DNA of 64,000 nt from an uncultured Lachnospiraceae bacterium (GTDB lineage Bacteria; Bacillota; Clostridia; Lachnospirales; Lachnospiraceae): NCBI GenBank assembly GCA_910579395.1, contig CAJTUC010000003.1:124001-188000 (forward strand), written 5' to 3'. The stretch's first letter is position 1. Every line of letters starts with the position of its first letter. The notes under the pieces are model-generated. The model made no database searches, had not been told where the DNA came from, and worked only from the letters and a program-made list of their open reading frames with translations. This document shows, one piece after another, positions 25,553 through 34,891 of this stretch. The position numbers were made by a program, and so were the translations under genes.

Positions 25553-27976
25553 TTGATACAATATATGTGCGTACTGTTGGTTGGAATGCTCTGCTTGTGG
25601 TTGGCCGGATATATACGGAACTCACAAATAAGATTTGCCCGTAGTGTGATCCTGACATTTGTTTTCTATTTTATGCTTTATGTTTTGAGCAGTGCCATAT
25701 TATTTGTATTTGATATTTTTCAAATCCGATATGCAGTGGTAGGGACTGGACTGATTTGTGGAATCTGCTTTCTTATAAATTTGGTGTTGTTATCCAGGGG
25801 GAAATTTAATAGGGATAAAGTATGGGTGAGTGAAAAGGATTCCTATATTTCATTTCTGCTGATTGCATTTTCGGCAATATTGACTTGGGGAAATTTTGGA
25901 TTTTTGGGAATGGGGTCGGATCAGGGTGTGTATCCAACACAGGCAATTAATTTTTGCTATGATAAAACAGAGACATATCAGGACATAGAGGAATATGAGG
26001 CTCTGGAGGACACAGAATACAAGGCGTTCTATCAGGAACAGATAAAAACGGATGAATTAAGAGGATATGATTTATTGATAGAATATGGTCATGTGCCTAA
26101 TATAAATGTTTCGGGCGAAACGGGAAAAGTAGAAGGCATCTTCCATGGTATACCTACCTATTCTGCGATATTAGGATTGAGCGCTAAAATTTTCGGGCTG
26201 AAAAATATACCGTTTATCGGATTGCTGTTCTATCTATGCTTGTTGTGCATGATGGAGTTTATTTTATCGGATCTGAACATTTCCCGCTGGATGAGAAGAG
26301 GTACAGTTCTGCTTCTAGCGATGTCCCCACAGGTGGTCTGGAGTAAAGATTCGACTTTGACAGAGGGATTTATAGCGGTATTGATCATTACCTATATTTA
26401 TTATATTCTGCATCCTGATAGGGAAAAAAGGTTCTGGTCTGTTATGCCTATCACAACATTTGCCTTTTTTCATGTTACAATATTTACAATGATGCCGCTT
26501 TTCATACTGATTTATGTGTATAGGTATATTTCAGAACATGAAAAAATGTATTTGGGATGTATTAGAATCATATCGGTTACATACTTATTAGGTTTTTTTA
26601 TGATGGTAAAAGTACAACCTATATATACTTTGGACAGGAATTACCATCAGGGTATGAGATTTCTTTCATTGGAACAAATTATTGCAGTGGCTTGTATAGG
26701 TTCGTGTTTTGGGATCATTGTCTCTTATCTTGTACAGTATATCAGGATTGAGGGAAACACAATTGAAAAAGTATGTAAATCTGCCTTGCGTGTTATCGGA
26801 GCCGCAGCGATTGCATATCTGATATTTATGGCGGCTGTACATTACAAAACATGGGATCAGATTCGTTCTATGACCTTAATCTGTTATAGTGTTTTGACAG
26901 GTGTCTTTATGATTCCATGTATTATATATAGATTGATCGTCAAAAAGTATGACTACAGCATTGAACTCGGAACTGTTGGAATTTTGTTCTCCTGGTGTAT
27001 TGTGGTTTATTCGATGGTTATGAAAATGCAGGTACCTTATTATTATTATTGGTCGCGTTATCTAATGCCATATCTGTCCATTGTGCTGATTCTTTTTGCG
27101 ATATTAATGGCGGCTAAGAAATTAGGTTGTGCCCTTTTGATGGGCGGATTATTGATTCTAACACCTTATGCGATGTTAGTTACGAGTGCTCAGGACGATA
27201 CCTATATACAATGGGACACTTTTATTTCTGTGTTAAAGGAGGCAGAGACAGCAGATACTGTTATATTAGATAATGATTTAATGCGTATATTTTTTTTCCC
27301 GATACGTGCGGTGGGTAATGCCAAAGTTTATCCTGTATATGAAACATTAGAGAAAACTCTGGATTATATTGAAACAGGAGAAAATGTCGCGTATATATCC
27401 AGAAGAAACAGAGAGGAAAATGTTAATCCGTGGCTTTCCGTAAAGTATAGAGATTATGCTGAGATAAAGGTGGATAGTCGTGTTAACTGCAGGAACATTG
27501 TTCTGGGATTGCCCCAGATGGGTGCTGTGAATACGGAGGTATATCCGGTTACAGTTTATCGGTACAATGGGAGCTCTGTAGATGAGGATAATTACCTGGA
27601 TGGCTGGACGTCGGCTGATGCGGCAGGGTATCGCTGGATGTGGGAAGAGGATGCTTATTTAGAGTGCTTTATGAGTAAAGAAGACTATCAGATGATCATT
27701 CATCCTGGACATGCCATCCCATTCGATTCTATTCAGGCAGATAAAATAGCAGTGGATGTATATTTGAATGAAAAATTTTTGGGTACCCTTGATTGGACAG
27801 AAGAGAATGTAATGGAGGACAAAGGGCTGATTATACCATCAGACTACATTACGGATGGATGCAATATAATCCATTTTGTATCGGATTTATGGTCTCCGGC
27901 GGAATATGGGGCAGAGGATAAAAATACTTATGGCTTTTCTGCCGGGTTAGTTGAATTAAGAAAGATAGCAGAGTAA
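25553..27976 (+). CDS. Large polytopic membrane protein, probable GT-C glycosyltransferase
   Basis: 807 residues with 12 or more hydrophobic segments in residues ~1-560 and a soluble C-terminus (~560-807, beta-rich). The first large loop after the third or fourth helix reads GMGSDQGVYPTQAINF (~121), with an acidic residue where GT-C enzymes bind metal or donor. HGIPTYSAILG (~195) resembles the loop of PMT/ArnT-like proteins. TTG 25553 is chosen because GGAGG lies 7 bases upstream; the in-frame ATG at 25565 would be 19 bases away. It may transfer a lipid-linked sugar, or could be an O-antigen-polymerase-like protein; the sequence alone does not decide. Confidence 0.65.
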   Translation: MIQYMCVLLVGMLCLWLAGYIRNSQIRFARSVILTFVFYFMLYVLSSAILFVFDIFQIRYAVVGTGLICGICFLINLVLLSRGKFNRDKVWVSEKDSYISFLLIAFSAILTWGNFGFLGMGSDQGVYPTQAINFCYDKTETYQDIEEYEALEDTEYKAFYQEQIKTDELRGYDLLIEYGHVPNINVSGETGKVEGIFHGIPTYSAILGLSAKIFGLKNIPFIGLLFYLCLLCMMEFILSDLNISRWMRRGTVLLLAMSPQVVWSKDSTLTEGFIAVLIITYIYYILHPDREKRFWSVMPITTFAFFHVTIFTMMPLFILIYVYRYISEHEKMYLGCIRIISVTYLLGFFMMVKVQPIYTLDRNYHQGMRFLSLEQIIAVACIGSCFGIIVSYLVQYIRIEGNTIEKVCKSALRVIGAAAIAYLIFMAAVHYKTWDQIRSMTLICYSVLTGVFMIPCIIYRLIVKKYDYSIELGTVGILFSWCIVVYSMVMKMQVPYYYYWSRYLMPYLSIVLILFAILMAAKKLGCALLMGGLLILTPYAMLVTSAQDDTYIQWDTFISVLKEAETADTVILDNDLMRIFFFPIRAVGNAKVYPVYETLEKTLDYIETGENVAYISRRNREENVNPWLSVKYRDYAEIKVDSRVNCRNIVLGLPQMGAVNTEVYPVTVYRYNGSSVDEDNYLDGWTSADAAGYRWMWEEDAYLECFMSKEDYQMIIHPGHAIPFDSIQADKIAVDVYLNEKFLGTLDWTEENVMEDKGLIIPSDYITDGCNIIHFVSDLWSPAEYGAEDKNTYGFSAGLVELRKIAE

Positions 27977-27992
27977 TGGAAGGATTTGAATT

Positions 27993-29240
27993 ATGAGTGA
28001 AAAAATGACAATTGAAGATAATGTGAGGTTTTCAGGAATCATAGAGGGCGGGTTATGTTGGGATGTGCTCTCAAAAGAAAGGATGCAGAATTCAAAAGCA
28101 TTGGAGCCATATGGCTATAAGGTGTATTCTCAAAATGATGAAGACGGAATCATACATGAGATTTTCAAAAGAATAGGCACTACAAATAAAATATTTATTG
28201 AATTTGGTGTTCAGAATGGATTGGAAAGTAATTGTCATCTATTGTTATTTTATGGTTGGAGCGGGCTATGGATTGAAGGGTCGGAAGATTTTTGTAAAGA
28301 GATAGGGATTAGATTTCGACCGGTAATTGAGAAAGGACAGTTAAAGGTAGCAAATTGCTTCATAACGAAAGATAATATCAATGAAATCTTTATTAGAGAG
28401 GGGTTTTCTGGCGAGATAGACTTACTGTCAATAGATATTGACGGAAATGATTTATATGTCTGGGAGGCAATAGACGTAATCAATCCAAGAGTTGTTGTGA
28501 TAGAGTACAATGGGAAGTTTCCGCCGGATTTAGAATGGAAGCAGGCTTATGATCCGTCACATGTATGGCATGTTGGAACAGATTGGCAAGGTGCATCCCT
28601 GAAATCTTATGAGATTTTAGGAAGAAATAAGGGTTATCAGCTGGTAGGAACAGATTTAAGGGGATGTAATGCCTTTTTTGTCAGAAGAGATTTAGCTGGA
28701 GATTTATTTTATGAATTGGATACAGCGGAAGCACTGTATAATCCTCTAAGAATAAATTTAGAATTTAAATCCAATCATTCTGCAGAATATTGTCTTGTAG
28801 GACAAAAGGAGAATTTAGGGATTTATAATTATCATTCATATAGATTGATGGAAGGTTTTCATCAGGAAGAAACAGAGAATGAGATTACGCATGTCTGGAC
28901 CTCTGCTATGAGGAGTATATTTAGATTGTTAATAGAAGCAGGGACCAAAGCCATAAAGATCCCTTATACGCTGTCGGATAAGATAATTTCCAAAAGAAGT
29001 AGTTTTGAGGTTTCAATTCATGTTAATGGATGCGAAGAGTTGAAACAAAAGATATGTAGTCCTGTGGGAACCTGGATAATTCCTGTAAATTTAAGTCAGT
29101 CAGAAAGCGTTTTGGAATTGATGATCTGTACTTCCAGGCTATGGAGACCCTGTGATTTGCTGGGAACGGAAGACTCGAGAAGTTTAGGGATAGCTATAGT
29201 GTTATCAAAAATCGAGATGATTAAAGAAGATATTACTTAG
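27993..29240 (+). CDS. FkbM-like putative methyltransferase with C-terminal extension
   Basis: 415 residues. Residues ~40-250 form a Rossmann-type domain: SQNDEDGII, then FIEFGVQNG (~69, in the place of SAM-binding motif I) and LLSIDIDGNDLYVWE (~146), resembling the LDIEG block of FkbM methyltransferases. The gene at 53358 is a clear paralogue with the same blocks. The last ~90 residues look like an added beta-sandwich (FEVSIHVNGCEELKQK). A SAM-dependent O-methyltransferase acting on a glycan is the most likely role, but the GxGxG loop is atypical, so the activity is uncertain. Confidence 0.65.
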   Translation: MSEKMTIEDNVRFSGIIEGGLCWDVLSKERMQNSKALEPYGYKVYSQNDEDGIIHEIFKRIGTTNKIFIEFGVQNGLESNCHLLLFYGWSGLWIEGSEDFCKEIGIRFRPVIEKGQLKVANCFITKDNINEIFIREGFSGEIDLLSIDIDGNDLYVWEAIDVINPRVVVIEYNGKFPPDLEWKQAYDPSHVWHVGTDWQGASLKSYEILGRNKGYQLVGTDLRGCNAFFVRRDLAGDLFYELDTAEALYNPLRINLEFKSNHSAEYCLVGQKENLGIYNYHSYRLMEGFHQEETENEITHVWTSAMRSIFRLLIEAGTKAIKIPYTLSDKIISKRSSFEVSIHVNGCEELKQKICSPVGTWIIPVNLSQSESVLELMICTSRLWRPCDLLGTEDSRSLGIAIVLSKIEMIKEDIT

Positions 29241-29344
29241 TGGATTCAATAGATTTCATTAAACATCAATGGCAGGATTTATGATGAAGCTAAAAGGCTG
29301 CTTTTGTTATTATTGATAATTATGTTTTTGGGGAGTGGGACACT

Positions 29345-30745
29345 TTGGTATTTAGCTCAAATATTTTTTTATTTGGATTTCTGCCCATAGTATTAATGGG
29401 ATATTATCTTATAAAGGATAAATATAAAGATATTTTTTTGTTATTGGCAAGTTTATTCTTTTATTTTTGGGGAGAAAAACAGAATGCTGTTATTATAATA
29501 GTTTCTATCTTAATAAATTATTTCAGTGGATTGGTAGTTGAGCATTTTCGTGAAACACGGATGAAGAAGATTGCTTTGATATTATCGGTCATGTTGAATA
29601 TTGGGGTGTTGTTCTATTATAAATATACGGGGTTTTTCGTAGATTCGATTAATAAAGTAATAGGAACAAATTTCTCCGTGAGAACGATTATACTGCCAAT
29701 CGGAATTTCTTTTTTTACATTTCAGGGATTATCTTATGTAATAGACCTATATGGGGGAACTGTTAAAGTTCAGAGAAATCCCGTGAAACTTGCTTTGTAT
29801 ATTTCTCTGTTCCCACAGTTGATCGCAGGGCCAATTGTCAGATATAAAGATGTTGCTGCGCAGATTGATAAACGGAAGGAATCCATAGACAAGTTTGCTG
29901 AAGGAATATTCCGTTTTGTAATTGGATTAGCTAAAAAAATTATTCTTGCGAATGGTATTGGAATGGTTGCAGATGAAATTTTTAATGCACCATATCAGGA
30001 GCATATGATTTTAACTGCCTGGTTGGGGATTATATGTTATACACTTCAGATTTATTTTGATTTTGGCGGATATAGTGATATGGCGATTGGGCTTGGAAAA
30101 ATGTTTGGCTTTGATTTTCTGGAGAATTTTAACTTGCCATATATATCGACTAGTATTACGGAATTTTGGAGAAGATGGCATATTTCTTTATCCTCTTTTT
30201 TTAAAGATTATGTATATATTCCATTGGGTGGGAGCCGTAAAGGAAATGTATATATTAATTTGCTGATTGTCTTTTTTCTGACAGGTTTATGGCACGGTGC
30301 TGCATGGAATTTTGTGATATGGGGATTGTGGCATGGCTGTTTCCGCATATTAGAGATGATTAATAAAAAATATCAGATTATCAGGATTCATATCCCATCA
30401 ATTATAAAAAGGCTTGTTACAATGTTGATTGTTATGATTGGATGGGTTATGTTTCGAGCAGATACAATGGGTTATGCGTTTGGATATATTGGAAGGATGT
30501 TTGGTTTAAATACGACATCAACGGTATACTATAAAACAGGATATTATGTGAATTCATATAGGATATTTATCATTATTTTTGCAATCACAGCTTCGCTGGG
30601 ATTGTTTAAATGGATGTATGAAAAAATTGAAAAATGCAAGAACTATCTGGTAATTCGAAATACTATAACATTGGCTTTGTTGTTGGTATGTATTATTTAT
30701 GTTATGACGGCAACGTATAACCCATTTATATATTTCAGGTTTTAA
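29345..30745 (+). CDS. MBOAT-family O-acyltransferase (AlgI/DltB-like)
   Basis: 466 residues with about ten membrane helices. The start MVFSSNIFLFGFLPI is the typical AlgI opening and supports TTG 29345 (GGGAG nine bases upstream). Conserved blocks: LPIGISFFTFQGLSYVID (~117), QLIAGPIVRY (~159), YFDFGGYSDMAIGLG (~236), then the catalytic histidine region FLTGLWHGAAWNFVIWGLWHG (~312-332, two His). These proteins pass acetyl groups from cytosolic acetyl-CoA to the outside. The next gene is the matching AlgJ/X-like partner, so the two should O-acetylate an exported polysaccharide, as in alginate or related systems. Confidence 0.93.
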   Translation: MVFSSNIFLFGFLPIVLMGYYLIKDKYKDIFLLLASLFFYFWGEKQNAVIIIVSILINYFSGLVVEHFRETRMKKIALILSVMLNIGVLFYYKYTGFFVDSINKVIGTNFSVRTIILPIGISFFTFQGLSYVIDLYGGTVKVQRNPVKLALYISLFPQLIAGPIVRYKDVAAQIDKRKESIDKFAEGIFRFVIGLAKKIILANGIGMVADEIFNAPYQEHMILTAWLGIICYTLQIYFDFGGYSDMAIGLGKMFGFDFLENFNLPYISTSITEFWRRWHISLSSFFKDYVYIPLGGSRKGNVYINLLIVFFLTGLWHGAAWNFVIWGLWHGCFRILEMINKKYQIIRIHIPSIIKRLVTMLIVMIGWVMFRADTMGYAFGYIGRMFGLNTTSTVYYKTGYYVNSYRIFIIIFAITASLGLFKWMYEKIEKCKNYLVIRNTITLALLLVCIIYVMTATYNPFIYFRF

Positions 30746-30756
30746 AGAGGGAGAAT

Positions 30757-31962
30757 ATGGAAAAGAAAAATGCGATTATAAACAGTGCGTTTATTGTGAT
30801 ATTTGCTTTAATGCTTTCTCTGCCAATATTATTTATAAATCATGAGGAAAACAAAGCTTCTAAGATAGAGAATAAAATGCTTGCGCAGAGGCCAGAGTTA
30901 TATTTAGAAGATGGAAGCTTAAATAAACTCTATATTGCAGAGTTTGAAGATTATTTTAACGATAATATTGGATTTAAAGAAGAAGCGTTAATTGTAAATA
31001 TACTATTAAAAGATAAAATCTTCGGCATATTGGATATTCCCAATTGGCTCGTGGGGGAAGAAGGTAACTTATTTTATACTTCTGGGGGTGAAGATATTGC
31101 AACATTTGCTGGAGCAAATTATTTCTCAGAGGAAGCAATGCAAAATATGACTGATAATCTCAATTACTTAAATCAATATTTTAAGCAGCAGGGATGTCAG
31201 ACATATAATATGTTCATTCCCAACAAAGAAGCAATTTATAGTGAATTATATGATCCCAATGTATACCATGCAGAGAATAGCCGGATGGACATACTTTCCC
31301 AGTACATAGCAGATCATACAGATTTGAATGTTATTAATGTCAAAGATGCGCTTCTGGCAAATAAATCTGAGCAGCTCTATTATAAATCCTGCGATGCATC
31401 TCATTGGAATATGAATGGAGCGTTTGTTGGATATCAGGAGCTTATGTATGCAATTCAAAAGCACGATCCGGATATTAAAATATTGAAAAAAGAAGATTTT
31501 GATATTACTGAGAACAACTACAAAGGGCTAATGTCGTATTATACAGATGTACCAATCCTTCATAATAATTTTGCTTATGAAGATGTTATTTATTCTTATC
31601 ATTTGAGGGGGGGGGAGTACCATTCGACAGAAGAAACAGGACTTGATGGAATGGTACTGAATCCCAATTTAAATTATCATCATTATAATAATGAAAATGC
31701 AAGTACAAGGAAAAAGCTCTTAATTGTAGGAGATTCTTATATATATGAATTTATACTTCCAATGTTGGCTGAAAGTTTTGAGGATGTTTATTTTATCCGT
31801 AACGCGGATGTAGAAACCGTTATACAATTAGCGGAAAAAGCGAAACCGGATATTTTTGTATTTGAAGTGGTGGAAAGGGCATGTTCTGAGGGCTACTTCA
31901 GTATTATGAGTGGTTATAGTAATTATTTAAATATTCCGTCAGATATATCGTGTAGTCAATGA
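30757..31962 (+). CDS. AlgJ/AlgX-like (DHHW/SGNH-type) acetyltransferase partner, with poly-G tract
   Basis: 401 residues: an N-terminal signal anchor (~7-27) followed by an extracellular SGNH-like domain. CDASHWNMNGAF (~211) matches the D-x-x-H-W motif and GDSY (~325) the catalytic serine block of AlgJ/AlgX/DHHW proteins that transfer acetyl from the MBOAT protein to the polymer. A G9 run (31607-31615) encodes LRGGE at ~283-288, between the two motifs; as sequenced the gene is in frame, so the enzyme is ON. One base gained or lost there would remove the catalytic serine. ATG 30757 follows AGAGGGAGA. Confidence 0.88.
   Translation: MEKKNAIINSAFIVIFALMLSLPILFINHEENKASKIENKMLAQRPELYLEDGSLNKLYIAEFEDYFNDNIGFKEEALIVNILLKDKIFGILDIPNWLVGEEGNLFYTSGGEDIATFAGANYFSEEAMQNMTDNLNYLNQYFKQQGCQTYNMFIPNKEAIYSELYDPNVYHAENSRMDILSQYIADHTDLNVINVKDALLANKSEQLYYKSCDASHWNMNGAFVGYQELMYAIQKHDPDIKILKKEDFDITENNYKGLMSYYTDVPILHNNFAYEDVIYSYHLRGGEYHSTEETGLDGMVLNPNLNYHHYNNENASTRKKLLIVGDSYIYEFILPMLAESFEDVYFIRNADVETVIQLAEKAKPDIFVFEVVERACSEGYFSIMSGYSNYLNIPSDISCSQ
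31607..31615 (+). repeat. Poly-G tract (G9), gene in frame
   Basis: Nine consecutive G inside the AlgJ-like gene, encoding part of Arg-Gly-Gly-Glu. Elsewhere in this AT-rich gene Gly codons are mostly GGA, GGT or GGC, so the run is against codon bias. Length change by slippage would switch the O-acetylation partner. Confidence 0.85.
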
Positions 31963-32133
31963 TCAGGTGAAAGGAAGAGCCAGGTATAAGAGGTTTGCAT
32001 AAGGCAGGAAATAATGATATTATATAATTTATAAAGCTATTGCCAATAAAAGTGTTAGTTTGATACATCTATTTTACCATGAGTTTTGATAATTGCCTGA
32101 GTAAAAAATAGCAAAAGAATATGGAGAATACAA

Positions 32134-32911
32134 ATGAAAGTAGTAATTCTGGCCGGAGGATTCGGCACACGTATTAGCGAGGAAAGTCAGATAAAACCAA
32201 AACCAATGATTGAGATGGGGGGGGGCTCCTATACTTTGGCATATTATGAAGGAGTATTCATATTATGGGTTTAATGAATTTATAATATGTGCGGGATATA
32301 AGCAGCATGTGATCAAGGAGTGGTTTGCTGATTACTTTATTCATAGCAGTGATGTGACTTTTGATTATTCTCATGGCAAGAATGAGATGACAGTTCATAA
32401 TACTAACATAGAACCATGGAGGGTGACTGTGGTAGATACCGGGCTGAATACGATGACTGGCGGTAGAATAAAACGCATTCAGAAGTATATAGGCGATGAA
32501 ACATTCATGCTTACCTATGGAGATGGAGTATGTGATGTCGATATCAGTAAATTGGTTGAGTTCCACAAAAAGCATGGTAAGATTGCTACGCTTACGGCTG
32601 TTTTGCAGGAGCAGCAAAAGGGTGTGCTTGATATAGGCGGGGATAATGCGGTAAAATCTTTTCGCGAGAAGAATATGTCAGATGGAGTACCTATTAATGC
32701 TGGGTATATGGTTTTACAACCGGAAATATTTGATTATATAACAGATGACAGAACTGTATTTGAGAAAGAACCATTGGAGAAACTGGTGGAGCAGGGCGAA
32801 TTGATGAGCTATACACATAGAGGGTTTTGGCAATGTATGGACAATGCAAGAGAGAAGCTTATGCTGGAGAGGATGTTAGAAACCAACACGGCCCCTTGGA
32901 AAACATGGTAA
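32134..32911 (+). CDS. rfbF: Glucose-1-phosphate cytidylyltransferase, frame broken at a poly-G tract (phase OFF)
   Basis: From ATG 32134 the frame reads MKVVILAGGFGTRISEESQ and KPKPMIEMGG, the nucleotidyltransferase signature of RfbF. At a G9 run (32217-32225) the frame is lost and a stop follows within about 17 codons. The +1 frame continues perfectly from GGAPILWHIMKEYSYYG to WKTW with the family blocks (DTGLNTMTGGR, LTYGDGVCDVD, GFWQCMDNAREK). Eight G would restore one intact ~258-residue protein. The enzyme makes CDP-glucose from CTP and glucose-1-phosphate, the first step of CDP-3,6-dideoxy and branched sugars; rfbG follows at 39517. It is either a phase-variable OFF state or a homopolymer sequencing error. 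Confidence 0.85.
32217..32225 (+). repeat. Poly-G tract (G9), gene out of frame
   Basis: Nine G at codon ~28 of rfbF (after IE-M). Eight G would join the upstream and downstream frames; nine give a premature stop. Confidence 0.85.
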
Positions 32912-32935
32912 CGCATACGAAATGAGGTATATTCG

Positions 32936-33901
32936 ATGAAAAAGAAGGTAAGTATAGTTATTCCTGCTTTTAATGAAGAAGAAAATATTAGACCTGTTAC
33001 CGAGGCTGTAATTAGAGAAATAGAAGAAAATCTTCCAGAATATAACTATGAGGTTTTGATCATAGATAATAATTCGCAAGATCAAACAAGGGCGATCATT
33101 AGGGAACTTTGTCATGAAAATAAAAAAGTAAAGGCTATATTGAATGAGAAGAATTTCGGACCAGATAATTCGCCATATTATGGACTTCTTCAGGCGACAG
33201 GTGACTGTGCGATATTGTTCTGTGCCGATTTTCAGGATCCTTTGGAGATGATACATAAACTTGTTAGAGAGTGGGAAAAAGGGTATACAGTCGTAACAGC
33301 AGTTAAAACAGAGAGTCAGGAAAATAAACTGGTACGCTTTTTTAGAACTATCTATTACAGACTGATAAAGAAAATTTCAAATACTGAGATTATAGAGCAT
33401 TTTACAGGATTTGGATGTTATGATCAATCATTTCTACAGATATTGAGGGGATTGGATGATTCTGTTCCGTTCTTACGAGGCGTTGTTGCGGAGTTTGCGG
33501 GTAACCGTTCTTCTATTGAATATCAGCAGTTAAAGAGAAGAGCAGGAAAGAGTCATATTAGATTTTTTACACTTTATGATATGGCTATGCGCAGTTTTAC
33601 TTCATATACGAAGATTGGACTTCGTCTTGCCAGTTTTTTAGGATATATAGTTGCGGCAGGAAGCTTTGTTATAGCGATTATTTATTTGATTAGAAAATTA
33701 TTATACTGGGATGAGTTTGGATTCGGGATTCCTGTTATTTTGATCGGCATGTTTTTCTTAGGAGCAGTACAGATGATCTTTCTGGGATTTATGGGAGAGT
33801 ATATCATCACAATAAATCAACGTACTATGCACAGACCATTAGTAGTGGAGCATGAAAGAATTAACTTTGATGTGGAGGACGAGAACGAAGAAAATGGATA
33901 A
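32936..33901 (+). CDS. GT2 glycosyltransferase, GtrB/polyprenyl-phosphate sugar synthase-like
   Basis: 321 residues. The soluble GT-A domain has SIVIPAFNEEENI, IDNNSQDQT (~43) and FCADFQDP (~95, metal site). The C-terminus carries two hydrophobic helices (~228-253 and ~263-288), the GtrB/ArnC architecture that loads a sugar onto undecaprenyl phosphate. A GtrA-family protein at 40673 could flip the product. The surrounding CDP-sugar module suggests the loaded sugar is the CDP-derived one, although GtrB enzymes more often use UDP-glucose (inference). ATG 32936 starts 24 bases after rfbF. Confidence 0.88.
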   Translation: MKKKVSIVIPAFNEEENIRPVTEAVIREIEENLPEYNYEVLIIDNNSQDQTRAIIRELCHENKKVKAILNEKNFGPDNSPYYGLLQATGDCAILFCADFQDPLEMIHKLVREWEKGYTVVTAVKTESQENKLVRFFRTIYYRLIKKISNTEIIEHFTGFGCYDQSFLQILRGLDDSVPFLRGVVAEFAGNRSSIEYQQLKRRAGKSHIRFFTLYDMAMRSFTSYTKIGLRLASFLGYIVAAGSFVIAIIYLIRKLLYWDEFGFGIPVILIGMFFLGAVQMIFLGFMGEYIITINQRTMHRPLVVEHERINFDVEDENEENG

Positions 33902-34886
33902 GGCATTTCAAAATAAGCGGGTATTGATTACAGGAGCAACCGGTCTTATAGGAAGTCACCTTGCAGAGAGGCTTGTAAAAGAGGGCGCTATTGTAATTGC
34001 AGTGGGGCGCAGTCAGGAAAAGCTGAATAAAGTTTTTGAAAAGCAGCTAATGGAACCGCAGTTTTCTACAATAGTAGGAAATATTGCCGATCGGTTTCCT
34101 GATGGACTTACAGATGTGGATTATATATTTCATGCAGCGAGTCCGATTTCAGGGACAGAGATCAAAACAAAACCCGTAGATACGATTTCAGCTAATATTG
34201 ATGGAACCAGACGCTGTTTGGAGTTTTTAAAATGTCAGGAGAAGGGCAGAATGGTTATCTTCTCTTCAGCAACAGTTTATGGAAATCAGTATTCATCTGA
34301 TGTTTCATATGATGAAACAAGCACAGATAAGGCAGACGCATTGAATACTGATAATACACCATATTCTGAGTCTAAGAGGATGATAGAGGTTATTTCCAGA
34401 GCGTATGCAGCTCAATATCGGGTGGATTCAGTAATTGTCAGGATTGGGTATGTGTATGGATTTATTGACCCAATGCCCAATACTGCATTTTATGAATTTA
34501 TAGGTAAGGCAGCAAGAGGAGAAAATATTACGCTTAATAATTCCGGGATGGGACGTAGAGACAATATTCATGTCGATGATGTAGTTGAAGGGATTCTTAT
34601 TGCAGCTAAAAAAGGAGAATGTGGAGAGGCTTATAATATTTCATCTAATGGCGAAATGAATAATTTTAGGGCAATAGATGAAATTGCAGAGATTATTGCA
34701 GATAGTGCAAATGAAATTAGTCCCACATTTTCGGTGAGAGTACAAATAAAACATATGGAGGGAGAGAGAAAGCCCGGAATGAGACTCAATAATGCGAAGA
34801 TCAAGGCATTGGGATGGAAGATATCGGTAGGTTTAGAAGAAGGTATAAAAGATGTTATGATAAAATTAATGAATAGAGTGGGTTAA
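33894..34886 (+). CDS. NAD(P)-dependent SDR epimerase/reductase
   Basis: 330-residue extended SDR. The NAD-binding motif is GATGLIGSHL (~13), the Ser-containing SSATVYG is near 127, and the catalytic YSESK is at ~158. ATG 33894 is chosen: it directly precedes the conserved N-terminus, and the upstream in-frame ATG would overlap the GT2 gene by 50 bases. In the CDP-sugar module it is the natural candidate for the reductase or epimerase acting on the 4-keto (or branched) CDP-sugar made by RfbG. CDP-abequose/tyvelose-pathway SDRs are relatives, but the exact reaction cannot be read from sequence. Overlaps the preceding gene by 8 bases. Confidence 0.82.
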   Translation: MDKAFQNKRVLITGATGLIGSHLAERLVKEGAIVIAVGRSQEKLNKVFEKQLMEPQFSTIVGNIADRFPDGLTDVDYIFHAASPISGTEIKTKPVDTISANIDGTRRCLEFLKCQEKGRMVIFSSATVYGNQYSSDVSYDETSTDKADALNTDNTPYSESKRMIEVISRAYAAQYRVDSVIVRIGYVYGFIDPMPNTAFYEFIGKAARGENITLNNSGMGRRDNIHVDDVVEGILIAAKKGECGEAYNISSNGEMNNFRAIDEIAEIIADSANEISPTFSVRVQIKHMEGERKPGMRLNNAKIKALGWKISVGLEEGIKDVMIKLMNRVG

Positions 34887-34891
34887 TAAAA

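Noticed and set aside
32023..32028. TATAAT in the 171-base gap before rfbF as a promoter
   Set aside because: A good -10 hexamer, but no convincing -35 at 16-18 bases; the gap is AT-rich, so a chance match is likely. Nothing else is seen in this gap.
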